In this document: piece by piece, positions 34,245 to 43,260 of the stretch
How positions within the stretch are numbered: the stretch's first letter is position 1
Layout of the letters: the number at the start of each line of letters is the position of its first letter
Origin: Belliella pelovolcani
Lineage (GTDB): Bacteria > Bacteroidota > Bacteroidia > Cytophagales > Cyclobacteriaceae
Reading direction: 5' to 3'
Assembly: GCF_900156785.1 (NCBI RefSeq)
Contig: NZ_FTOP01000001.1
Location: 248,001 to 312,000, forward strand
Length of the DNA stretch: 64,000 nucleotides
The notes under the pieces: model-generated
What the model was told of the DNA's origin: nothing
What the model saw: only the letters and a program-made list of their open reading frames with translations
Database searches by the model: none
Program-made: the position numbers and the translations under genes

Positions 34245-34910
34245 ATGCTTCGACAGATTCGGACTTTAATGCTAAAAGAATTCACCCTTGAATGGCGTCA
34301 GAAATATGCCCTGAATGGGATTTTGCTGTATGTGGTCTCAGCTGTATTTATCACTTACCTAAGCGTAGGTGCCAAGCAAGGTAATATAGGAGCACCCACT
34401 TGGAATGCATTGTATTGGATTATTATTCTTTTTTCGGCAGTGAATGCAGTGGCCAAAAGCTTTGTACAAGAGCATCAGGGTCGGCAGTTGTATTATTATA
34501 TGATTGCTTCTCCAGAGGCGATTATCGTTTCTAAGATCATTTATAATTCAATATTGACACTGGTTTTGGCACTTTTGGGCTATTTGGTCTTCAGCGTCAT
34601 TTTGGGGAATCCTGTTCAGGATCAAGGCCTATTTGTATTGAACTTGGTGCTTGGTGCTTTAGGTTTTTCAGGTTGTCTGACCATGGTATCAGGTATCGCT
34701 TCCAAAGCCAGCAACAATGCTACTCTCATGGCGATATTGAGTTTTCCTGTGATCATCCCCATACTCTTGATGGCAATCCGAGTTTCCAAAAATGCAATAG
34801 ATGGATTGGACTGGAGCGTCAGCGTAGACAAAATCATCACCTTATTGGCTATCAACGCCATCATTTCTGCCACAGCTTATATTTTGTTTCCGTATTTGTG
34901 GAGGAGTTGA
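34245..34910 (+). CDS. ccmB: Haem exporter / cytochrome c maturation protein CcmB
   Basis: CcmB is the membrane subunit of the CcmAB ABC transporter of system I cytochrome c maturation, needed to release haem-loaded CcmE. The 221-residue protein (ATG 34245; an in-frame TTG three codons earlier is less likely) has six transmembrane helices and the conserved start LRQIRTLMLKEFTLEWRQK, then AVNAVAKSFVQEHQGRQLYYY and KIIYN. The ATPase gene ccmA, which normally comes directly before ccmB, is not present: the upstream gap is non-coding. A 250-nt gap separates it from ccmC. Confidence 0.92.
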   Translation: MLRQIRTLMLKEFTLEWRQKYALNGILLYVVSAVFITYLSVGAKQGNIGAPTWNALYWIIILFSAVNAVAKSFVQEHQGRQLYYYMIASPEAIIVSKIIYNSILTLVLALLGYLVFSVILGNPVQDQGLFVLNLVLGALGFSGCLTMVSGIASKASNNATLMAILSFPVIIPILLMAIRVSKNAIDGLDWSVSVDKIITLLAINAIISATAYILFPYLWRS

Positions 34911-34995
34911 TATCGTAAAACTATCTTTTCATCCACATTCCTTTGGCACTGCTCAAATAAGTAACAAAAAGCACAGGAATCAGGAACTTATGCCT

Positions 34996-35003
34996 TATTT
35001 TTG
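34996..35003 (+). promoter_or_regulatory. -7 box between ccmB and ccmC
   Basis: TATTTTTG, a perfect TANNTTTG, lies in the 250-nt gap (34911-35160) between ccmB and ccmC, about 160 nt before ccmC. It may give ccmC-D-E-F a promoter of their own. The rest of the gap holds one open frame of about 45 codons ending just before ccmC but without a start codon; I see no gene in it. Confidence 0.3.
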
Positions 35004-35160
35004 CCCCTGAATTGTGAAATTCTTACCTCATATGGCTCAGTAAATCACATCATAAAACAGAAAGTGATCCTGCTGAGGATGGACTTCAAATCAAACTGCC
35101 TACTTACACAAGCATGATTGAGTCTAAGGTAATTACCATCAAAATACAAACGAAATAAAG

Positions 35161-35841
35161 ATGAAATCAAGCTGGTGGAAAATTCTCACTATCGCATTGC
35201 TGGCTTATACCCTCATCGCAGGTCTCCTGCTAGACGTCCCTAGACTTCCTATCCTCAATGAGACGATCCGAGCTTTGTATTTCCATGTCACCATGTGGTT
35301 TGGAATGATCATCATGTTGGTCGTGGCAGTGATCTACAGCATCAAGTATCTTAAGAGCAATGACCTCCGCCATGATGATGTCGCCATTGAATTTACCAAT
35401 TCGGCCATTCTTTTTGGGGTATTGGGAATCGTGACGGGGATGCTATGGGCGAGATATACGTGGGGGGATTACTGGTCAGGTGATCCCAAGCAAAATGCCT
35501 CTGCCATTGGCCTATTGATGTATTTTGCTTATTTGATTTTGAGAAACTCACTTACAGATGTACATCAGAGAGCCAGAATTGGCGCAGTATACAACATCTT
35601 TGCCTTTGCAGCATTTATCCCCTTGATATTTGTACTGCCAAGGCTTACCGACAGCTTGCACCCTGGCAATGGAGGGAACCCTGGATTCAATGCTTACGAT
35701 TTGGATAGTAACTTAAGAAAGGTGTTTTATCCTGCAATCATTGCTTGGACCCTGCTTGGGACTTGGCTCAGTGTAGTCAGGGTAAGATTGAAACGTGTGG
35801 AAAGAAAAATTGAAGACAAGTTAATCAATCAGGTCTCTTAA
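35161..35841 (+). CDS. ccmC: Haem handling protein CcmC
   Basis: CcmC is the tryptophan-rich membrane protein that loads haem onto CcmE. The 226-residue protein has six transmembrane helices and the WWD-type signature in the form RYTWGDYWSGDPKQN (~residues 99-113). Histidines that would bind haem on the outer face flank it: LYFHVTMWFG (~41) and DSLHPGNGG (~176). The product ends in a charged cytosolic tail. The following gap of 73 nt leads to the small ccmD-like gene. Confidence 0.93.
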   Translation: MKSSWWKILTIALLAYTLIAGLLLDVPRLPILNETIRALYFHVTMWFGMIIMLVVAVIYSIKYLKSNDLRHDDVAIEFTNSAILFGVLGIVTGMLWARYTWGDYWSGDPKQNASAIGLLMYFAYLILRNSLTDVHQRARIGAVYNIFAFAAFIPLIFVLPRLTDSLHPGNGGNPGFNAYDLDSNLRKVFYPAIIAWTLLGTWLSVVRVRLKRVERKIEDKLINQVS

Positions 35842-35914
35842 ATAGCATTACAAATAATATCATGGTGCATCAAGTCTCACAGCGATAGGTGCGCTATCAT
35901 CAACTGAAAATATT

Positions 35915-36160
35915 ATGAAAAAGTGGTTTGTTATTTTATTTCTCCTTGTGAGTTTACGTGGTATCGCACAGGATAAAATTGCCATTACAGATGAAGATTA
36001 TCAAAATACGAAAGTAGAGATGGCCGACTTGATGCGGTCTGAAGGCAAAATTTATGTCTTGGTAGGTATTATCGGGATTGTTTTTGCCGGAATCTTGGTT
36101 TATGTAATCAGTACAGATCGCAAAGCTGCTCGATTGGAGCAATTGATCAAAGAAAAATAG
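35915..36160 (+). CDS. CcmD-like small membrane protein
   Basis: The 81-residue protein has an N-terminal signal sequence (MKKWFVILFLLVSLRGIAQ) and one transmembrane helix (IYVLVGIIGIVFAGILVYVI, ~46-66) followed by a charged helix (RKAARLEQLIKEK). Its position between ccmC and ccmE and the helix-plus-charged-tail pattern match the CcmD family of Bacteroidota, which has little sequence conservation. CcmD helps release haem-loaded CcmE from CcmC and B. The extra N-terminal signal sequence makes it longer than the proteobacterial protein. Confidence 0.75.
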   Translation: MKKWFVILFLLVSLRGIAQDKIAITDEDYQNTKVEMADLMRSEGKIYVLVGIIGIVFAGILVYVISTDRKAARLEQLIKEK

Positions 36161-36214
36161 TATCCAATAACTTCAAATTTGCGTAAGCAATTGCTAGTGA
36201 TAAATAAATAGAAA

Positions 36215-36631
36215 ATGAAAAAAGGACATATTCTAGGCTTGGGGATCATCGCCATCGCGATCGTCATCATCGTTTCCATGTTGGGAGATGCGAGTACGTA
36301 TGAAAGCTTTGCTACAGCAAAAGCGATGAAGGAAAGAGGAGAAGATAAAGCTATTCACGTAGTAGGTCAGTTGAAAAAGACAGATTCAGGCCAAGTGGTG
36401 GGCATAGAAGTCAATGAGGATAAGACCTCTTTTTACTTTATGATGGTAGATAATGATGGTACAGAGCAGCGAGTTTTTTACAACGAGCCTGTCCCAGCCG
36501 ATTTTCATAGATCAGAGCAGGTTGTTGTGATTGGTGGCTACAAAAGTGATGAGCTATTTATGGCAGATAAGATCCTGATGAAATGTCCATCCAAGTATCA
36601 GGAGAACGAGGTGAATACTGCCGGAATGTAA
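36215..36631 (+). CDS. ccmE: Cytochrome c maturation haem chaperone CcmE, cysteine variant
   Basis: CcmE carries haem through the periplasm to CcmF. The 138-residue protein has one N-terminal membrane helix (ILGLGIIAIAIVIIVSM), then the OB-fold core (IHVVGQLKKTDSG, SFYFMMVDNDG, VFYNEPVPADF, EQVVVIGGYK, FMADKILMKCPSKY). In canonical CcmE the haem-binding His lies in the motif HxxxY after such an LxxK segment; here the same position is Cys124 with Tyr at +4 (CPSKY). This is the CxxxY type described in systems of archaea and Desulfovibrio that lack CcmG and CcmH. Confidence 0.9.
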   Translation: MKKGHILGLGIIAIAIVIIVSMLGDASTYESFATAKAMKERGEDKAIHVVGQLKKTDSGQVVGIEVNEDKTSFYFMMVDNDGTEQRVFYNEPVPADFHRSEQVVVIGGYKSDELFMADKILMKCPSKYQENEVNTAGM

Positions 36632-36650
36632 ACCCGAATTCAATTAAGTT

Positions 36651-39179
36651 ATGATCAATACCTTTGTGGGTAATCTAGGCCATTTCGCCACTATTCTTGC
36701 TTTTGTGAGTGCAGTGCTGACGGCCTTTTCCTATTATAAATATCATCAAGCCAATGAGCTTGAGAAGTCCAATTGGAGGAATTTCAGCAGAGTACTTTTC
36801 TATATTCATGCTGTCGCCTCGGTAGTCATTGCGGCGACTCTTTTTGAGATCATCTACAATCACCGATTTGAATATTTCTACGCCTATTCTCATTCCTCCA
36901 TGGCACTTCCTGTGCATTACATGGTGTCGAGTTTTTGGGAAGGACAAGAAGGTGCATTTATCTTGTGGATAGTTTGGAATGTTGTACTCGGTCTAGTCAT
37001 CATACATACCAATAAAACATGGGAAGCACCCGTGATGGTAGTATTCGCATTGGTTCAGGCATTCTTGGTTTCTATGATTCTGGGAGTGGTGATTGGAGAT
37101 TTGAAGATAGGTAGTTCACCATTTATTCTCCTGAGGGACGCCGTATCGGCTCCTATTTTCCAGATCAATCCTGACTTTGTACCAGAAGACGGTACAGGGT
37201 TGAATCCGCTACTACAGAATATTTGGATGGTGATTCATCCGCCTACTTTATTCTTGGGCTATGCCAGTACCTTGGTGCCTTTTGCTTTTTTGATGGCGGG
37301 TCTTGCTTCCAAGAGGTATTCAGAGTGGATTCGTCCAGCATTACCATGGGCAATATTTTCTGCCATGGTATTGGGTATGGGCATTATCATGGGCGCTTAC
37401 TGGGCTTATGTGACTTTGAACTTTGGGGGCTACTGGAACTGGGATCCTGTTGAGAATGCAGTCTATGTCCCTTGGCTGATCTTAGTGGCAGGTATACATA
37501 CCATGATCACGTACAAGAAGAGTGCAACTGCACTCAAGACTTCTATAGTCTTGATCATTGCTTCATTTATTCTGGTGCTATATGCCACCTTCCTGGTGAG
37601 AAGTGGGGTATTGGGAGATTCTTCTGTGCATTCATTTACTGATTTGGGGCTGTCAGGACAATTGTTGATATATATGCTTTTCTTCTTGTTCGCTGCTATT
37701 TTCTTATCCGCTAGGGCATGGAAGCATATCCCTAGTTCTGAAAGAGAAGCTTCAGTGTATTCTAGGGAGTTTTGGATTTTTATAGGAGCGACGACTTTGG
37801 GTCTGATGGCATTTCAAGTGATCCTGCCTACCTCTATTCCTGTGTGGAATGCAATTGTTGAAAGTTTTGGTGGAATTTCTAATATGGCTCCTCCGGCTGA
37901 TCAAGTTGGTTTTTATACCAAATTTCAGCTTTGGTTTGCTGTAGCATTGGCGTTATTGACAGCGGTAGGGCAGTTTTTCTGGTGGAATAAGATGGATTCT
38001 AAGACGCTGAAAGACACCTTGACTGTTCCCTATGTAGTTTCTGTTTTGATTTCTGCTGCAATTATTGTTATGGGCAAAGTCTATGATATCAGTTATATCG
38101 TCGTGGTTCTTGCTGGGACATTTACCATTGTTGCAAATGCTACTATTTTGACCAAATTGATTAGAAAATCCACTTTCAAACTTGCAGGAGGATCTTTGGC
38201 ACATATTGGTCTTGGGATGATTTTGATCGGGGTGATGTTCTCATCAGGATATTCAGAGGTGATTTCTTATAACCTTTCTGGCTTGACTTATAGCAATAGC
38301 TTCGAAGACGAGATCAACAAAGAACACGTTTTACTTTGGATCAACAAGCCTACGCAGATCAAAGATTATACTGCCATCTACAGAGGAAGACAGAAAAAAG
38401 TAGTGGGTGTGCCAGGGCTCGTTGAAGCCAAATTGCTCAAATCCACTGGAGAGGTCAACCAAGCAATTGCCCTTGCAGATATCGTTGTCAATGGCAAAAC
38501 ATATCATAGAGAAGGAGAATTTGTCAATATTGTTTTGGAGGAGAATGACTACTTCAAAATAGACTACTACCAAGAAGATGATTTCAAATTTTCCCTGAGC
38601 CCGATGGCCCAGTACAATACTTCTATGGGGCTGATTTCTTCTCCTGATTCTAGAAGATTTCTAAACAAGGATTTGTACACCTTTGTCTCAGTCATCAACG
38701 ATTTTGATGACCCTGAGTGGCGGGAAGACGAGCTTTTCGAAGTGGCACCTGGAGATACTTTCTATCTCGCTGATATGGTGACCAAGTTTGAAAGCGCTGA
38801 TGTGGTCAAGGAGCTGGACGGAATGCAATTGTTTGATGGAGACGTAGCTGTCAAAGCAAAATTGACAGTACAGGATTATGATGTAGAGAAGATACTAGAG
38901 CCAATATTCATCATAAGGAACAATCAAGTAGGGCGTGTTCCTGTGATAGAAAATGAATTGGGGCTCAAGGTAGAGTTGACCAATATCCTGCCTGAGGAGA
39001 ATAAATTCGTATTTACCGTCAACAGAAATCAGAAAGATTATGTAGTGCTCAAAGCGATGGTCAAGCCACAGATCAATATCCTTTGGGCTGGTACCATCAT
39101 CATGTTGATCGGATTCTGTGTAGCGATTTACAGAAGGTACGATGAATTTTCAAAAATGAGGGATAAAGGATTAGAATAA
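36651..39179 (+). CDS. ccmF: Cytochrome c haem lyase subunit CcmF
   Basis: CcmF joins haem from CcmE to the CXXCH motif of apocytochrome c. The 842-residue membrane protein is longer than E. coli CcmF (647) because of a ~250-residue periplasmic insertion before the last helix. The WWD signature is GGYWNWDPVEN (~residues 259-269), with conserved nearby motifs NIWMVIHPPTLFLGYAS, GYWAYV-type stretch, and FLVRSGVLGDSSVHSF. It ends the ccm gene run, 19 nt after ccmE. A 12-bp hairpin and then a strong terminator follow. Confidence 0.94.
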   Translation: MINTFVGNLGHFATILAFVSAVLTAFSYYKYHQANELEKSNWRNFSRVLFYIHAVASVVIAATLFEIIYNHRFEYFYAYSHSSMALPVHYMVSSFWEGQEGAFILWIVWNVVLGLVIIHTNKTWEAPVMVVFALVQAFLVSMILGVVIGDLKIGSSPFILLRDAVSAPIFQINPDFVPEDGTGLNPLLQNIWMVIHPPTLFLGYASTLVPFAFLMAGLASKRYSEWIRPALPWAIFSAMVLGMGIIMGAYWAYVTLNFGGYWNWDPVENAVYVPWLILVAGIHTMITYKKSATALKTSIVLIIASFILVLYATFLVRSGVLGDSSVHSFTDLGLSGQLLIYMLFFLFAAIFLSARAWKHIPSSEREASVYSREFWIFIGATTLGLMAFQVILPTSIPVWNAIVESFGGISNMAPPADQVGFYTKFQLWFAVALALLTAVGQFFWWNKMDSKTLKDTLTVPYVVSVLISAAIIVMGKVYDISYIVVVLAGTFTIVANATILTKLIRKSTFKLAGGSLAHIGLGMILIGVMFSSGYSEVISYNLSGLTYSNSFEDEINKEHVLLWINKPTQIKDYTAIYRGRQKKVVGVPGLVEAKLLKSTGEVNQAIALADIVVNGKTYHREGEFVNIVLEENDYFKIDYYQEDDFKFSLSPMAQYNTSMGLISSPDSRRFLNKDLYTFVSVINDFDDPEWREDELFEVAPGDTFYLADMVTKFESADVVKELDGMQLFDGDVAVKAKLTVQDYDVEKILEPIFIIRNNQVGRVPVIENELGLKVELTNILPEENKFVFTVNRNQKDYVVLKAMVKPQINILWAGTIIMLIGFCVAIYRRYDEFSKMRDKGLE

Positions 39180-39184
39180 AAAAA

Positions 39185-39215
39185 TGGTATTGGAACCCTC
39201 TTATGGTTTCAATAC
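39185..39215 (+). terminator. 12-bp hairpin just after ccmF
   Basis: GGTATTGGAACC pairs with GGTTTCAATACC (one G-T pair) over a 7-nt loop, 5 nt after the ccmF stop. The following sequence has no T tract, so it may be a 3' stabiliser or a weak terminator before the stronger one at 39389. The rest of the 236-nt gap holds no gene. Confidence 0.5.
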
Positions 39216-39388
39216 CAGTTATGATTATACATTACTTTATCAGTAAAATAAAATACAAAAATAATGTTTGCATTTGTTCAATGTCAACAAGTATCTAAAC
39301 ATCAAATCATATCTAAATAAATCAATGACCAGCTATAAATCATCCTACTGGTATCATTCCATACACACATTATACCAAATATTAAAGA

Positions 39389-39427
39389 GCCTAAAGTCGA
39401 GAGTTAATCGAGACTTTAGGCTTTTTT
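39389..39427. terminator. Bidirectional terminator between ccmF and the coiled-coil gene
   Basis: GCCTAAAGTC at 39389-39398 pairs with GACTTTAGGC at 39412-39421, flanked by AAAGA and TTTTTT. The right arm contains the stop codon and last codon of the minus-strand gene that ends at 39416, another case of a terminator stem built into a coding end. Confidence 0.85.
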
Positions 39428-39883
39428 GATGACTTTTTTCCAATACATGTACCCTAAGCCAACTGTGGATAGAAAGAAAATAAAAGAAGTCCACTCATAG
39501 GTTCTTTTACTGCTTTTTCTTTCAACGATATTTTGCTCCTTTTCCTGTAATGCTCGTTTTAGTGTAGCAATTTCACGCTCCTGTTTTCTTGAGATGAATT
39601 TGTAATCATTTTTTTCGTAGGTGATTTCTGTCTTTTCAATCTCGCTGAGCATCTTAAGCTCCTCCATGATCTGATTGTCTTTATTGATGATGCGTTCCAT
39701 CCAGTTGTTGGTTTCGATCATGTCCTTTTTTGTTCTATTGCCAAAGATGCCCGATTTCTTACTTTCGGAATTTTGCCATTGCTGATGAAGGGCTTGTCTT
39801 TCCTCCATGAGTTTTTCTAATTTGGCTTGTGAAAAAGCGAGAATGGGTGCAAAAAAGAAAAGAAGGAATAAAGTCTTTTTCAT
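39416..39883 (-). CDS. Exported coiled-coil protein with C-terminal membrane helix
   Basis: The 155-residue protein has a signal peptide (MKKTLFLLFFFAPILAFSQ), a long charged helical region likely to form a coiled coil (LEKLMEERQALHQQWQNSES, EREIATLKRALQEKEQNI) and a C-terminal transmembrane helix (TSFIFFLSTVGLGYMYW) with a basic tail. It is therefore a periplasmic rod anchored in the inner membrane by its C-terminus. I recognise no family. A 73-nt gap separates it from the small membrane gene upstream on the same strand. Confidence 0.65.
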   Translation of the reverse strand: MKKTLFLLFFFAPILAFSQAKLEKLMEERQALHQQWQNSESKKSGIFGNRTKKDMIETNNWMERIINKDNQIMEELKMLSEIEKTEITYEKNDYKFISRKQEREIATLKRALQEKEQNIVERKSSKRTYEWTSFIFFLSTVGLGYMYWKKVIKKA

Positions 39884-39956
39884 AAATAGAAGATTTTATT
39901 CCTTCAAAAAACAAATAATGTGCCGAGTATCTTAATCGACTCAATAGCCTAAAAGA

Positions 39957-40334
39957 TTAACGCATCTTCATATTCTTACCTGCTCTTCTCTTAAATGCTC
40001 CTTGTTTCCTTTTGTTGTTTGTATAAAAGTTGTACAAAAAGTTTACTGCAAATACAGTGATGGTCAATGGAATGAAAAATCCTGCCGCCATAGTCTTGAT
40101 ACCCAATAGAATCAAAAGCGAGGCGATGATGCCCATCTTGAATGAAGTATGACTCTCTGGATAAATTTTACCCACCAAATAAAGGCTTAGAGATTCTATA
40201 AAAGCAACTAAAATGATAAGGTAGAAAAGCATCTGAGCCATAGTAGTGTCGGCAGACCATACCACCCATGCAAGTCCAGCTGCAACCAATATTAAGCTGA
40301 GGGATTGAATTGATGTGTTTAATCTTTCTTTCAT
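39957..40334 (-). CDS. Small four-helix membrane protein, unknown
   Basis: The 125-residue product (ATG 40334; an ATG 13 codons upstream is also possible) has four transmembrane helices (LSLILVAAGLAWVVW, MLFYLIILVAFIESLSLYLV, MGIIASLLILLGIKTM, IPLTITVFAVNFLYNFY) and a very basic C-terminus (NNKRKQGAFKRRAGKNMKMR) that would stay in the cytosol. No family recognised. It is upstream of the coiled-coil exported protein gene and downstream of the DPP IV terminator. Confidence 0.65.
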   Translation of the reverse strand: MKERLNTSIQSLSLILVAAGLAWVVWSADTTMAQMLFYLIILVAFIESLSLYLVGKIYPESHTSFKMGIIASLLILLGIKTMAAGFFIPLTITVFAVNFLYNFYTNNKRKQGAFKRRAGKNMKMR

Positions 40335-40412
40335 AGGTTTTAATTTCGGGGTTATGCCAAATAAGTTATACATAATACCCCAAATAAAAAAACATACTTC
40401 TATGAAAAGAAA

Positions 40413-40439
40413 AGCCCCATTTGAAATTCAAATGGGGCT
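40413..40439 (-). terminator. Terminator after the DPP IV gene
   Basis: A near-complete palindrome AGCCCCATTTG / CAAATGGGGCT lies 11 nt past the stop codon of the peptidase gene and is followed, on the minus strand, by TTTTCTTTTC. Confidence 0.85.
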
Positions 40440-40449
40440 ACATGAGTTT

Positions 40450-42630
40450 TTAAAGCTTTCTCGTGATGAAATCTGTCATCATATTGTATAGATGCCAGCT
40501 GGTATTTCCACCTGAGATCCCATGATTTCTATTGGGATAATAGAAAGATTCAAATTGCTTATCTGCCTTGATCAATGCATCTACAAGGTCGACAGCATTT
40601 TGAAAATGTACATTGTCATCTCCTGTACCATGGATCAACAACAAGTTGCCCTTCAATTTGTCGACATGGGTGATGGGGGAATTGTCGTCATAACCTGATG
40701 GGTTTAGTTGTGGAGTTTGTAGATAGCGCTCAGTGTAGATCGTGTCATAGTATCTCCAAGTGGTCACTGGTGCCACAGAAATAGCAGCCTTGAACACATC
40801 ATTGCCGATCATCAATGCCAATGATGACATGTAGCCGCCATAGGACCAACCCCATATACCAATTCGGGATTTATCTACAAATGGGAGCGTGCCCAAATGT
40901 CTTGCACCAGCAATCTGGTCTTCAGTTTCGATTTTTCCTAAGTTGGCATAGGTGCTATGCTTGAAGTCTCTGCCTCTAGCGCCTGTACCTCTATTGTCTA
41001 CACAAACCACAATATAGCCTTCTGCGGCCAGGTGGTGATGCCAAAAGTCCCTAGTTCCTCCCCAACTATTGGTAACATTCTGGGAGCCGGGACCGCCATA
41101 TACGTACATCAATACAGGATATTTTTTTGCTGGATCGAAATCCGCAGGTTTGATCATGTAAGCATTGAGCGAAGTGCCGTCCACAGTTTTGAAATCGAAG
41201 AATTCCTTTTCAGCCAAGGCAAAATTCTTCAATTTATCTCTCAGCTCTTGGTTATCTTCCAATACTTGCAATTCTTTCCCTGCTGCAGTATTCAAAGTAA
41301 TTCTTGCAGGACTATTTGCTTGTGTATGGGTAGCGATGTAGTATTTGAAATCCTTACTCATGTTGATGCTATGCGTACCGCTAGCAGGGGTTAGGATCTT
41401 TTTATTTTTGCCATCCATGTTGATGACGTAGAGGTTTCTTTCAAGTGGGGAAGCTTCCGTAGAAATGAAATAGATTTTTTTGCCTTTTTCATCTACACCG
41501 ATTAAGCTACTTACTTCCCAGCTGCCGCTTGTGATTTGCTTGATCAGCTTACCAGACATGTCATGGTGGTAGATATGCTTAAATCCATCCTGCTCGGAGG
41601 TTCGAATGAAACCTTTATCTCCTGCCAAGAAGTAGAAGTTGTCATTGTAGTTGAGATCAACGTAGGTTTTTGATTTTTCCTGTAGGATCAAATTGCTTTC
41701 TCCAGTAGCAGTATTGGCAGCAAAAAAATCAAGCTGGTTTTGAAGTCGGTTGAGTCTAATATACGCTAAGATATTTGAAGTAGCAGTCCAGTAGATTCTA
41801 GGTAAGTAGATGTCTTTTTCTGTACCAGTGTCTACTTTGATGGTGTTTTGAGAAGCCAAATCATAGACGTGGATACTCACCTCAGCATTTTTTTCCCCTG
41901 CTTTAGGATATTTGAACCTATAATCTTGCGGGTAAAGCTCGCCCCATGTTTGCATATTGAATTCAGGAACATCGGTTTCATCAAATCGGATAAAGGCAAG
42001 TTTCTTCCCATCTGGAGACCACTCAAATGCTTTGGACATGGAAAACTCCTCTTCATAAACCCAATCAGCAGCCCCATTGAGGATGTGGTTCCATTTACCA
42101 TCCTCGGTTACTTGAGTGATCTGGTTATTATCAAGCCTTACAATAAAAAGGTTATTATCCTTTACGTAAGCGACTTTGTCATTATCTGGAGATAAGGTAG
42201 CGTACATGATTTTTTCACCATTCACGAGCAGTTGTGCCTCGCCTGTCTGTAGGTCTACCACATGGTTGACTGCCATGCTAGATCTTCTGTAAATACGCTC
42301 AATGTTAGAGGATAGTAGCGCTTTGGTTTCATCTGCATTGAAACTGTAGCTGGAAAAGTTGACGCCGATTTTTGTGCCATCGATCAGAGTAGCTTCTTGT
42401 TTTCCAGTAGCCACGTTGATTTTTACCACAGATGGGCCAGATGCAGATCTTACAAGTGAACTATAATATTGCCCATCTTTCATCCAATTGATACCATAGA
42501 CTCCCTTCGCAGAGAATGAATTGGACTTGAATACGTCCTCTAAGCTTACTTTTTTCTTTTGTTGGGCAAGAGCCGAAAAGCACAGCATAAGCAATGCAAA
42601 CAGTGCCCAAGTTTTTTTGATTTGGTACAT
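40450..42630 (-). CDS. Prolyl dipeptidyl peptidase IV (S9 family)
   Basis: The enzyme removes N-terminal dipeptides with proline or alanine in second position. I chose ATG 42630, which begins the signal peptide MYQIKKTWALFALLMLCFSALAQ (cleavage after LAQ); an upstream ATG adds 22 hydrophobic residues and is unlikely. The 726-residue product has an N-terminal beta-propeller (DPPIV_N, with WVYEEEFSMSKAFEWSPDG carrying the Glu pair that binds the substrate N-terminus) and a C-terminal hydrolase domain with Ser~595 in GWSYGGYMS, Asp~672 in GTGDDNVHFQN and His~703 in NRNHGISGG. It is probably periplasmic and used in peptide breakdown. Confidence 0.93.
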   Translation of the reverse strand: MYQIKKTWALFALLMLCFSALAQQKKKVSLEDVFKSNSFSAKGVYGINWMKDGQYYSSLVRSASGPSVVKINVATGKQEATLIDGTKIGVNFSSYSFNADETKALLSSNIERIYRRSSMAVNHVVDLQTGEAQLLVNGEKIMYATLSPDNDKVAYVKDNNLFIVRLDNNQITQVTEDGKWNHILNGAADWVYEEEFSMSKAFEWSPDGKKLAFIRFDETDVPEFNMQTWGELYPQDYRFKYPKAGEKNAEVSIHVYDLASQNTIKVDTGTEKDIYLPRIYWTATSNILAYIRLNRLQNQLDFFAANTATGESNLILQEKSKTYVDLNYNDNFYFLAGDKGFIRTSEQDGFKHIYHHDMSGKLIKQITSGSWEVSSLIGVDEKGKKIYFISTEASPLERNLYVINMDGKNKKILTPASGTHSINMSKDFKYYIATHTQANSPARITLNTAAGKELQVLEDNQELRDKLKNFALAEKEFFDFKTVDGTSLNAYMIKPADFDPAKKYPVLMYVYGGPGSQNVTNSWGGTRDFWHHHLAAEGYIVVCVDNRGTGARGRDFKHSTYANLGKIETEDQIAGARHLGTLPFVDKSRIGIWGWSYGGYMSSLALMIGNDVFKAAISVAPVTTWRYYDTIYTERYLQTPQLNPSGYDDNSPITHVDKLKGNLLLIHGTGDDNVHFQNAVDLVDALIKADKQFESFYYPNRNHGISGGNTSWHLYNMMTDFITRKL

Positions 42631-42744
42631 ATTTATATTTGAGTTTATGATTTTCGGGAAAATTATCTGAACGTAAAAAAAGTCAATTATTAACAATTAA
42701 CCCAAACTTTTACAGCAGAGGTTTTTATTTCAAATTCAAGCCAA

Positions 42745-43212
42745 TCAAACCAGCTCAAACATAGCCTCAATTTCTACGGGAATATTATCTGGAAGTGAAT
42801 TGAAACCCACTGCACTTCGAGTTCCGATACCATTTTCCTCACCCCATACTGCTGCAAAAAGTTCACTACAGCCATTGATGACATAGGGATGCTTTTCAAA
42901 TCCATCAACACAATTGACCATTCCTAGGACCTTGATGACTCGCTTGACCCTATTTAGAGAACCAAGATTTGATTTGATAGTAGCCAGCATAGCAAGTCCC
43001 ACTTGGCGGGCAGCCATCTTTCCACTTAATATATCCAAGTCTTTACCCACTTTGCCAATGATCAAACTCCCATCTTCCTTGAATGAACCATGACCTGACA
43101 AATAGAGATACTTACCGTCGACAAGGCACGGTCGGTATACGCCAATTGGCTTAGGTGGTGGAGGTAGGACTAATCCCAAAGCTTCGAAATTGGATTCTGG
43201 ACTATTCATCAT
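42745..43212 (-). CDS. RidA/YjgF-family protein (UK114-like)
   Basis: The 155-residue protein belongs to the RidA/YjgF/UK114 superfamily, whose members deaminate reactive imines or act on related small molecules. Recognisable parts are YRPCLVDGKYLYLSGHGSF, ARQVGLAMLATIKSNLGSLN, RVIKVLGMVNCVDGF and FNSLPDNIPVEIEAMFEL. The C-terminal pattern with an RSAVGF segment ahead of the final strand is usual. It is longer than RidA (~130) and looks like the UK114-like branch rather than RidA itself, so the reaction is uncertain. It lies upstream of the DPP IV gene with a 114-nt gap. Confidence 0.85.
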   Translation of the reverse strand: MMNSPESNFEALGLVLPPPPKPIGVYRPCLVDGKYLYLSGHGSFKEDGSLIIGKVGKDLDILSGKMAARQVGLAMLATIKSNLGSLNRVKRVIKVLGMVNCVDGFEKHPYVINGCSELFAAVWGEENGIGTRSAVGFNSLPDNIPVEIEAMFELV

Positions 43213-43260
43213 TTGATTTTTTTAAATTGATCAAAAGATAGTTAAAAAATTAAAAAGCAG

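Noticed and set aside
35033-35160. Possible small gene ending just before ccmC
   Set aside because: The open frame has no ATG, GTG or TTG that would give more than a few residues, and its peptide matches no CcmA or CcmD-like protein.
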